From: Methanobacteriota archaeon
Lineage (GTDB): Archaea; Halobacteriota; Halobacteria; Halobacteriales; Halalkalicoccaceae
Direction: 5' to 3'
Assembly: GCA_022561895.1 (NCBI GenBank)
Contig: JADFQH010000027.1
Span: 816 to 16,320, forward strand
DNA: 15,505 nt
Below the pieces are notes generated by a model. The model worked only from the letters and a program-made list of their open reading frames with translations, was not told the origin of the DNA and searched no databases. Positions 1-5,823 of this stretch are shown piece after piece. Each line of letters begins with the position of its first letter. Positions within the stretch are counted from its first letter, which is position 1. The position numbers were made by a program, and so were the translations under genes.

Positions 1-730
1 GCGAGAAAACGGCCCACGCAACGACTGGCATGCAGACGATCTTCAGTGCGACCACCGAGCCGGTCGCACCGAAATCGACCGCGGGCAGGTCGACCTCGAG
101 TGACGCGCCGACACAAAGCAGCGCGAGCGGAAGTGCAACCGCACCAAGGGCATCGAGTCCAGTGACGGCAGGCGGGGGAACCTCGACCCCAGCCGATCCG
201 ACGGCGAGGCCGACCAGCAGCGCCACCAGCACGGGATTTTTCGCGAGTCGTCGCAGCTCGTAACTGATCGAGGTGGCGGCCTCGTTTATGGTCGTGAGGA
301 CGAGGATCGTCAATGGCACCTGAACGAGCGTCACAACGCCGAGAACCACGCTCGCGATCGCGGTCACATCGGCCCCGAACGTCGTGGCGACGAGCGGGAG
401 TCCGAGGTAGCCGAGGTTCGAATGGTACGACTGAGCGACTGCAACGCTCCGGCGCGCCGTCGAGGAGCGGTTCCGGTGGACGAACCACGAGAGCACCGCC
501 GTCGCAAACAGCACGGCAACAAGCCCGACGAGGAGTGCTGGTGAGAGCAGCTCGCCGATCGACTGATCGTACGTCGAGATGAAGATGAGCGCCGGAAGCG
601 CGACGTAGTACGCAATAGCGTTCAACCGGGCAGTCCGGGTATCGTCGAGAACCCCAGTGACGCGCAGCCCGGTTCCGGCCAGCAACACCGCAAGCAGCGC
701 CAGTAGCCGACCGATGATCGCTACTTCCAT
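1..730 (-). CDS. AEC-family (auxin efflux carrier type) permease, C-terminus cut by window edge
   Basis: The reading frame opens with ATG at 730 (protein begins MEVAIIGRLLALLAVLLAG) and runs off the left edge after 243 residues without a stop. The family is usually about 300 residues, so roughly 60 are missing. The protein is very hydrophobic, with about eight visible membrane segments. A central polar stretch reads AVAQSYHSNLGYLGLPL, the conserved N-x-G-x-x-G-L-P feature of AEC (Mem_trans) carriers, which move organic anions such as malate or other small acids across the cytoplasmic membrane. It follows the ASRT/flavoenzyme genes on the same strand after a 59-base gap and may belong to that operon; I see no convincing TATA box directly before it. 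Substrate and direction of transport cannot be read from the sequence. Confidence 0.85.
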   Translation of the reverse strand, partial: MEVAIIGRLLALLAVLLAGTGLRVTGVLDDTRTARLNAIAYYVALPALIFISTYDQSIGELLSPALLVGLVAVLFATAVLSWFVHRNRSSTARRSVAVAQSYHSNLGYLGLPLVATTFGADVTAIASVVLGVVTLVQVPLTILVLTTINEAATSISYELRRLAKNPVLVALLVGLAVGSAGVEVPPPAVTGLDALGAVALPLALLCVGASLEVDLPAVDFGATGSVVALKIVCMPVVAWAVFS

Positions 731-789
731 TGGTTCACTGTGATCGAGTCAGTGGTTTAGCTCGGGTGGTTTTCCGCAAGACGTCTATG

Positions 790-1164
790 CTACTGTTCGC
801 CATATGCGATCGTCGAGAGCGTTGCGTTCTCGGTTTGGCGGGTGTCCTGGCCGCTGAACTGAACCACGATCGGCACGGTTGCCTCGACGACGGCGGCGTA
901 CTCCTCGCCTAGCGGCGGGGCATACGGGTCGATCAGGTCGTTCACGCGGACGTGGCGCACCCGTCGCGGCGCGACCGTAAGTGGGTAGGGGCCCGCCGTG
1001 TGGCCGTCGGCGTAATAAAGCGTAATCTCGACGCTCGCCATCTCCTCGCCCGCGTTCAGCATGCACAGTTTGTCGTGACTGACCATCTCGGGTTCCGGGC
1101 CGGTGCTATCGACGGGGACGAACCCGCCGGGGATTGCCCACTGTTTCTTGCCGATCGGATCCAT
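790..1164 (-). CDS. ASRT-family protein (sensory rhodopsin transducer fold), copy 1
   Basis: A 124-residue soluble acidic protein starting MDPIGKKQWAIPGGFVP. It carries the hallmarks of the Anabaena sensory rhodopsin transducer family: an N-terminal IGKxQWAIP strand, the STGPEPEM motif near residues 20-27, a VEIT strand, a GPY turn, an RVND segment, and a C-terminal DTRQTENATLSTIA strand. The family forms beta-sandwich oligomers. It is thought to bind small molecules, probably sugars, and most members occur without a rhodopsin. None is seen here. The ATG overlaps the stop of the flavoenzyme gene (TGATG), so translation is probably coupled. By hand alignment it is about half identical to the second copy at 2384-2755. 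A longer in-frame extension upstream exists but overlaps the flavoenzyme, and homologous starts favour 1164. Function in this organism is inferred. Confidence 0.85.
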   Translation of the reverse strand: MDPIGKKQWAIPGGFVPVDSTGPEPEMVSHDKLCMLNAGEEMASVEITLYYADGHTAGPYPLTVAPRRVRHVRVNDLIDPYAPPLGEEYAAVVEATVPIVVQFSGQDTRQTENATLSTIAYGEQ

Positions 1165-2384
1165 CACGAATCGGCCTCCCCTTCGAGGAGCGCTGTGAGA
1201 TAGTCGCTCATGAACACGCCGTCGGGATCCATCTCGCGGCGGATCTCCCGAAAGCGCTCCCATTTCGGGTATCGCTCTTCGAGCTCCGGCGCGCGAAGCG
1301 TGTGTTTCTTGCCCCAGTGTGGGCGGCCGCCGTAGGAGAGAAAGATCGGCTCTATGTCCTCGAAGTAGTCCCAGAAGTCGAGTTCCGCGTTCTGGAGCAG
1401 CGAGATCGTGACCGTCTCGCGGTCGTAGGCGGGCGAGAGAAACGTGTCGTCTTCCGCCACCGTCCGCCAGAGCACGCGCCAACCTACATCGGCCCGCCAG
1501 TTTTCCCTGATTCGCTCGCGCACATCGAGAAAGCACTCCTTGGCCGCGTCGGCCGGAATCGCATACTCCATCTCGTCGTACCTGCGTTCGAGTTCGTCGT
1601 GTTCGGGGATGATCTCGTGGGACCAGTCGGTCTCCTTCTTGACCAGCGAGGCGTATTCGAGATTCGCTTCACTAGAACCGCCGCCCGGCGGGTTGAGCAG
1701 CCGGATCTTGACCTCGTCGGAGCGTGGATACCAGTAGAAATCGAAGTGGCGGTTCTCCCTGACGAGATCGTCGACGTGGTCAAAAAAGTCCTCGACGTTC
1801 GTACAGTACTCGCGGCGCTGGACCTTGTAGGTGGGGATGACGTCGAGGCGAAGTTCGGTGAAGATCCCGAGTGTGCCCATCGAGAGCCTTGCTGCCTTGA
1901 GCAGTTCGGGATCACTCTCGTCGAACTCCCGAATCTCACCCGTCGCCGTGACCATCCGCCCGCCGACGACCATTCCCGAGAGGTTCGTGATCTCGGGGCC
2001 GGCTCCGTGCGTTCCCGTCCCGACCGCACCGCCGATCCGCTGGAGGGAGATGTCGCCGTAATTTCGCATTCCTAAGTGAACGTCGTGGAGTTCCTTTCCG
2101 ACCTGCCCGACCGGTGTTCCGGCCCGAACCGTCGCCTCATTTTCCTCGGCGTCGTGCGAGACCACGCCCGTCATGTTTTCGAGACTGACGAGTACGTCGT
2201 CGGTTTCCAGAATCGGCGTCGAGGAGTGGCCGCGCCCGACCGTCCGCACGGTTCGGTTTCCCTCGTGACAGCGAGCGATGAGTTCCAGTAGCTCTTCTTC
2301 GTCTTCGGGTTTGGCGATCTCGTCGGGTTCGAAGGTGAGACTGCCCGACCAGTTCGTCCACTGTTCGTTCCGTTCGGTTTCCAT
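1164..2384 (-). CDS. FAD-dependent aldonolactone/alditol oxidase-type flavoenzyme
   Basis: A 406-residue protein of the VAO/PCMH flavoprotein fold with a D-arabinono-1,4-lactone oxidase-type C-terminal domain. The N-terminal FAD domain contains RTVGRGHSSTP, where His53 is in the G-x-G-H-S position that binds FAD covalently in gulonolactone and alditol oxidases. The motif IGGAVGTGTHGAG follows near residues 117-129. The C-terminal half ends with GGRPHWGKKH, the family's HWGK active-site motif, and MDPDGVFMSDYL. Relatives oxidise sugar lactones or alditols in the cytoplasm using O2 or another acceptor. At about 406 residues it is closer in size to the compact bacterial alditol oxidases than to animal enzymes. 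ATG at 2384 overlaps the upstream ASRT stop (TGATG); a GTG one codon earlier is possible but less likely. The exact substrate is unknown. Confidence 0.88.
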   Translation of the reverse strand: METERNEQWTNWSGSLTFEPDEIAKPEDEEELLELIARCHEGNRTVRTVGRGHSSTPILETDDVLVSLENMTGVVSHDAEENEATVRAGTPVGQVGKELHDVHLGMRNYGDISLQRIGGAVGTGTHGAGPEITNLSGMVVGGRMVTATGEIREFDESDPELLKAARLSMGTLGIFTELRLDVIPTYKVQRREYCTNVEDFFDHVDDLVRENRHFDFYWYPRSDEVKIRLLNPPGGGSSEANLEYASLVKKETDWSHEIIPEHDELERRYDEMEYAIPADAAKECFLDVRERIRENWRADVGWRVLWRTVAEDDTFLSPAYDRETVTISLLQNAELDFWDYFEDIEPIFLSYGGRPHWGKKHTLRAPELEERYPKWERFREIRREMDPDGVFMSDYLTALLEGEADS

Positions 2385-2755
2385 CACGAGTCACCCGGAT
2401 GGGCGATCGTCGAGAGCAGCGCGTTTTCGGCCTGCCTCGAATCGAGCCGGGTGTGCTGGCAGACGACTGGAACGTCCGATTCGATCACGCTCGCGAAGTC
2501 CTCGCCCGTCGGGATCGGTTCAGGATCCTCCAAGTCGTTGAATCGGATGTGCTCGGTTCGTTCTGCCGGGATCGTCCGCTCGTAGGGGCCGACCGGCTCC
2601 CGGTCGGTGAAAAAGACCGTGATCTCGACGGTCGCGTCTTCATCGTTCGTGTTCAGGATGCAGACCGAGCCGTGGCTCGTCATCTCGGGTTCGGGGCCGG
2701 TGCTCTCCTCGGGGATGTAGCCTTCCGGGATCGCCCACTGGGTTTTTCCGATCAT
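2384..2755 (-). CDS. ASRT-family protein (sensory rhodopsin transducer fold), copy 2, first gene of operon
   Basis: A 123-residue acidic protein beginning MIGKTQWAIPEGYIPEESTG. It shares IGKxQWAIP, STGPEPEM, VEIT, GPY, RFNDL and the terminal DSRQAENALLSTIA with the downstream ASRT copy; about 60 of 122 aligned positions are identical by eye. I chose ATG 2755 because family members start at this MIGK; the frame stays open further upstream without a family match. It is the first gene of a tightly coupled trio (ASRT, flavoenzyme, ASRT). A ligand-binding or sensing role in sugar metabolism is inferred from the family and the neighbouring oxidase. Two diverged copies either side of one enzyme could form a hetero-oligomer or bind different ligands. 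Confidence 0.85.
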   Translation of the reverse strand: MIGKTQWAIPEGYIPEESTGPEPEMTSHGSVCILNTNDEDATVEITVFFTDREPVGPYERTIPAERTEHIRFNDLEDPEPIPTGEDFASVIESDVPVVCQHTRLDSRQAENALLSTIAHPGDS

Positions 2756-2861
2756 GGTGATATAGTCATCGAACAACGACAAGCCAGTTACGCAGGCAAG
2801 ATCAGGGCCAACTCGATGGTGCGATGAGCGGTGCTCCGAGCGCGCGAAAAACGATACTATT

Positions 2862-2926
2862 GGTCGTAACAATTTATACGAATTCGCCGGCATGGTCCAA
2901 GCGAATTCGTATAAGGTCTTACGACC
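2862..2926. repeat. 26-bp imperfect inverted repeat with TATA-like elements
   Basis: The left arm is 2862-2887 and the right arm 2901-2926, with a 13-base spacer. The inner 14 bases (TTATACGAATTCGC and its complement) match perfectly and the outer 8 (GGTCGTAA) match perfectly; three of the four bases between them mismatch, so 23 of 26 pair. Each arm carries a TATA-like element. It lies between the ASRT operon (minus strand) and the GNAT gene (plus strand), where an operator or symmetric promoter would be expected. Confidence 0.75.
2871..2878 (-). promoter_or_regulatory. Candidate TATA box of the ASRT/flavoenzyme operon
   Basis: On the minus strand this reads TATAAATT, a good archaeal TATA element inside the left arm of the inverted repeat. 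Transcription would start near 2850, giving a leader of about 95 nt before the ATG at 2755. I see no better TATA element closer to that ATG. Confidence 0.4.
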
Positions 2927-3050
2927 GACAGTAGAATTCGGGTCTCGCTTCTCCCGGCGACCGCTCCATCAGTGTGTTCGTGAGGAAAGAACCGTGTCCC
3001 CTCCTGAACGCGATTAGGGGGAGCAAAAGGCGTTGTAACGGTCGGTGAAC

Positions 3051-3056
3051 TTATAA
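3051..3056 (+). promoter_or_regulatory. TATA box of the GNAT gene
   Basis: TTATAA lies 29 bases before the GTG at 3080, the spacing seen for other leaderless genes here. This supports GTG 3080 rather than the GTG at 3065 as the start. Confidence 0.5.
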
Positions 3057-3079
3057 TCGAGTTCGTGCTACTACTGGTA

Positions 3080-3556
3080 GTGAGCGTTAACGTCGATCTG
3101 CGGGTCGTCGGGCCGGGCGACGATACCGACGTCCGAACCGCCTGGCGGCTCAAAGAGGAGATCCGCACCCGCGAGGGTGTCCTCAAGCAGCGACGCGGCT
3201 TCTTTACCGACGCCTATCGGCGCTCGTCGGTTCATCTCCTCTTTATCGACGACCGACTCGTCGGTTTTGCGGCCACCCGCCGCGACGGCTATCTCCTCTT
3301 TCTCGCGGTCGATCCCGAGTATCGCGGACAGGGGTTCGGCGCACGGCTCGTCGAACTCGTCGCCGACGAGCACAAAACCGTGACCTGTCACGCCCGAACG
3401 ACGAACGAGGAAGCGCTCTCCTTTTACGAACATCTCGACTTCGAGATCGTCCGACGAATCGGCGACTACTACGAGGACGGCGGTGATTCCTTCTATCTCA
3501 AGCGCGGTAACACTGACAGCATCGCCGGGCGGCTTTCGGAGTTCCTCCATCGCTGA
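3080..3556 (+). CDS. GNAT-family N-acetyltransferase (RimI-like)
   Basis: A 158-residue protein that would transfer an acetyl group from acetyl-CoA to an amine, possibly a protein N-terminus. The core reads LLFLAVDPEYRGQGFGARLVELV: a beta-4 strand followed by the acetyl-CoA pyrophosphate-binding Q/R-x-x-G-x-G motif (RGQGFG). The later ARTTNEEALSFYEHLDFE is the alpha-4 segment with the conserved SFYEHLGF-type motif. The start is GTG 3080, because a TATAA box lies 29 bases upstream; starting at 3065 would add five hydrophobic residues. It precedes priS by 45 bases, but priS has its own TATA-like box, so the two can be transcribed separately. The acetylated substrate is unknown. Confidence 0.85.
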   Translation: MSVNVDLRVVGPGDDTDVRTAWRLKEEIRTREGVLKQRRGFFTDAYRRSSVHLLFIDDRLVGFAATRRDGYLLFLAVDPEYRGQGFGARLVELVADEHKTVTCHARTTNEEALSFYEHLDFEIVRRIGDYYEDGGDSFYLKRGNTDSIAGRLSEFLHR

Positions 3557-3571
3557 CCGGATCGCTATTCA

Positions 3572-3577
3572 TTTATC
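3572..3577 (+). promoter_or_regulatory. TATA-like box of priS (leaderless)
   Basis: TTTATC begins 30 bases before the priS ATG, predicting transcription starting at or one to two bases before the start codon (context GGGTATGG). Confidence 0.5.
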
Positions 3578-3601
3578 GACGGGACCGAGAGTCACTCGGG
3601 T

Positions 3602-4774
3602 ATGGAAGAGCGAACGCGCGCGTACCTCAGGGGGCGGTTTCGCGACCACTACCGCCGGGAAACGGTGACCCCGCCGCCTGCCGCCGCCGGACGCGAATGG
3701 GGGTATATTCCGTGGCGCGCGGGCGGTCCGACGATGATCCGTCACCGCTCACACCTCGATCTCGGCGATATCGATGACTTCCTCGCGCGCGAACGCCCCC
3801 GTCACGTCTACTTCTCTGCGGGAACATACGACGATCCCGGTGCTGGTTCGATGGGCGAGAAAGGGTGGCGCGGTTCCGATCTGATTTTCGATCTCGATGC
3901 CGACCACCTTCCAGGTGTGACGCCGGGTGAAGACAGCTACAAAGAGATGTTAGAAGCCTGCAAGGGCGCACTTCACAAACTGCTCTCCTTTCTCGACTCG
4001 GATTTCGGCTTTTCGGATCTCACGATCGTTTTTTCGGGCGGGCGGGGCTATCACGTCCACGTCCGGGATTCAGAGATACAGGAACTCGAACGCGACGGTA
4101 GGCGCGAGATCGTCGACTACGTTCGAGGAATTGGCTTGGATTTCGAGGAGCTGATCAGCCGCGAGACGGTCGCCGGGCTGGGACGACGAACGCCGGCCGA
4201 AAAGCGGAGCTTGGACACCCGTGGAGGGTGGTCGAAACGCGCCCACGAACACGTGATGGATCTCGTTCGCGAGGTCAGCGAGGCGGACGACGAGCGAGCA
4301 GTCGCCCAGTTAAAAGGGTTCGAGGGGATCGGCGAGGGGAAAGCGAAGGCCGCGCTCAGAGCAATGCGCGAGAACCGCACGGAGATCGAGTCGGGCAACG
4401 TCGACGTTCACCCCGCGTTTTTCAGTCTCGCCAAAGTGGTCGCAGCCGAGAGCGTCACGCGGGACAACGCACCCATCGACGAGCCAGTGACGACGGACAC
4501 CAACCGGCTGATTCGCCTACCGGGAAGCTTGCATGGAGGAAGCGGTCTTGCGGTAAAGCGACTGAGTCGCGAGGAGCTTGAGGACTTTTCGCCGCTGATC
4601 GACGCCGTTCCCGAAACATTTCAGAACCACGAGATAACGGTCGAGCTTTCCGATCCCAGGGAGATCGAGTTAGGGGGAATTTCGCGCTCTTTGGGCGCCG
4701 GAACGCACACGATTCCGGAGTACGCGGGAACGTTCTTGATGGCTCGCGGCTGGGCAGAAAAAGGCCGGGAATGA
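3602..4774 (+). CDS. priS: DNA primase small (catalytic) subunit PriS
   Basis: A 390-residue archaeo-eukaryotic primase, which makes the short primers that start each DNA strand, together with PriL. The catalytic acidic motif is DLIFDLDADHL (Asp97, Asp99). The nucleotide-binding motif SGGRGYHVHV spans 145-154 with His151. The third conserved block TTDTNRLIRLPGSLHGG spans 297-313, with an acidic Asp299 and His311. Near 238-256 a GFEGIGEGKAKAALRAM stretch resembles a helix-hairpin-helix. The length is typical of haloarchaeal PriS. The ATG at 3602 has a leaderless TATA-like box. GINS follows on the same strand, a replication-gene linkage also seen in other archaea. No PriL is present in the window. 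Confidence 0.96.
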   Translation: MEERTRAYLRGRFRDHYRRETVTPPPAAAGREWGYIPWRAGGPTMIRHRSHLDLGDIDDFLARERPRHVYFSAGTYDDPGAGSMGEKGWRGSDLIFDLDADHLPGVTPGEDSYKEMLEACKGALHKLLSFLDSDFGFSDLTIVFSGGRGYHVHVRDSEIQELERDGRREIVDYVRGIGLDFEELISRETVAGLGRRTPAEKRSLDTRGGWSKRAHEHVMDLVREVSEADDERAVAQLKGFEGIGEGKAKAALRAMRENRTEIESGNVDVHPAFFSLAKVVAAESVTRDNAPIDEPVTTDTNRLIRLPGSLHGGSGLAVKRLSREELEDFSPLIDAVPETFQNHEITVELSDPREIELGGISRSLGAGTHTIPEYAGTFLMARGWAEKGRE

Positions 4775-4910
4775 AACAGTTAAGGGGATCGGGAATGAGG
4801 GAGATGGATATGCAGTTACTATCGGAGAGAACCCACCATGCGTGTTCCCAAGGCGGTCGCTGCGGGTACACACACGCAGTGATAACCGATAGGAGCCAAC
4901 TCTGCGGGCG

Positions 4911-4915
4911 GGTGA
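4911..4915 (+). promoter_or_regulatory. Ribosome binding site of GINS
   Basis: GGTGA, complementary to the archaeal 16S 3' end, sits 8 bases before ATG 4924. A TAG directly before that ATG fixes the start. This gene therefore appears leadered, unlike priS, consistent with transcription from upstream. Confidence 0.45.
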
Positions 4916-4923
4916 GTCGGTAG

Positions 4924-5784
4924 ATGGATCTCGGCGAACTCCAGACGGTAAAGGATACTGAGCGAGCGAAGGACAGCCTCCAGCATCTCGAAGACTCGTT
5001 TTACAGCGACGTTGCGGATCATATTGCGGGGCTGAAAGACGAACGAAACGAGCGGGCCGCAGCCGCGGACGATCCGTTTGGCGATCCCGAGGTCCAACAA
5101 CTGACGAGCGAGATCGACGCAACCGAACAGGTAGTGAAATCGATCTACGAGCGGCGTGTCGGCAAGCTCGTCAAGCTCGCGAGCTTCGCCGCCGCGGATA
5201 TGCCCGCCGACGAAGAGGGGCTGACCAGCGAAGAACAGGCCCTCTTTTCCGATCTCGTCTCTCGAATCAAGGATAACCGCGCACACGTCCTCGATGTGCT
5301 CGCCGGTGAGGCCGACGACGACGCCGTAAAATCCGTGGACCCGGCGACTGATCCCGTAGAGCCGAACGAGTCGGCCGGTACGGCCGGTGCTATCGAGTCG
5401 GACTCCCCGGATTCGGTCGCCGAAGGAGGTGTGAGCGCTGCGGATCTGATGGGCGACGCAAGCGACGTTCCCTCCGCCGTGGGCGCGATGACGGACGACG
5501 CTGATCCAGCTCCAGAACGACCTTCGAATGTGGATTCGAGGCCGTCGGAGTCTGTAGATTCAGTAGCGTCCGCGACTGGTTCGGTGAGTTCAGCGAACGA
5601 AACCGAGAAACCTGATGAAGTCGAGACGATCGAGCGTACTACCCTACGAATCACCCGCGATGTCGGCGAGATCGTCGGACTCGACGATCGAGAGTACGAT
5701 CTGGCGACCGATGACGTGGTGAGCCTGCCCGAGGCCAACGCCGGGGCGTTGATCGAGCGCGAGGCCGCAGAGAGACTCGACTGA
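4924..5784 (+). CDS. GINS-family replication factor (Gins51/Gins15 type)
   Basis: A 286-residue acidic protein, likely the archaeal Gins51 subunit. GINS binds MCM helicase and the Cdc45/RecJ-like protein in the replisome. The N-terminal alpha-helical A domain (about 1-128) includes the KSIYERRVGKLVKLASFAA helix typical of the family. The small C-terminal beta-rich B domain (about 237-286) contains TRDVGEIVGLDDREYDLATD. The A-then-B order fits Gins51 rather than Gins23. Between them lies a low-complexity linker of about 100 residues rich in Asp, Glu, Ser, Ala and Pro, much longer than in non-halophilic archaea. It lies 149 bases after priS with no clear TATA of its own. The in-frame TAG immediately before ATG 4924 excludes a longer protein. 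Confidence 0.85.
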   Translation: MDLGELQTVKDTERAKDSLQHLEDSFYSDVADHIAGLKDERNERAAAADDPFGDPEVQQLTSEIDATEQVVKSIYERRVGKLVKLASFAAADMPADEEGLTSEEQALFSDLVSRIKDNRAHVLDVLAGEADDDAVKSVDPATDPVEPNESAGTAGAIESDSPDSVAEGGVSAADLMGDASDVPSAVGAMTDDADPAPERPSNVDSRPSESVDSVASATGSVSSANETEKPDEVETIERTTLRITRDVGEIVGLDDREYDLATDDVVSLPEANAGALIEREAAERLD

Positions 5785-5800
5785 TCGAGTAGCTCCGTCG

Positions 5801-5806
5801 AAAAAA
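5801..5806 (-). terminator. Oligo-T terminator of the hsp20-cdc48 operon
   Basis: Six T residues on the minus strand lie 18 bases past the cdc48 stop, in the 39-base gap between convergent GINS and cdc48. Archaeal RNA polymerase stops at such T tracts. No hairpin is seen. Confidence 0.4.
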
Positions 5807-5823
5807 CGTAGACCGGTAACGGA

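Noticed and set aside
1134..2075. Plus-strand open frame of over 300 codons opposite the flavoenzyme
   Set aside because: It is a frame shadow of the flavoenzyme, with Arg/Val-rich composition and no recognisable domain.
790..2755. A light-sensing system based on the sensory rhodopsin transducer name
   Set aside because: No rhodopsin gene or retinal gene is present; the family name reflects one cyanobacterial member.
4819..5286. Long minus-strand open frame opposite GINS
   Set aside because: It lies antisense to a well-supported gene, matches no family, and such frames are common in high G+C DNA.
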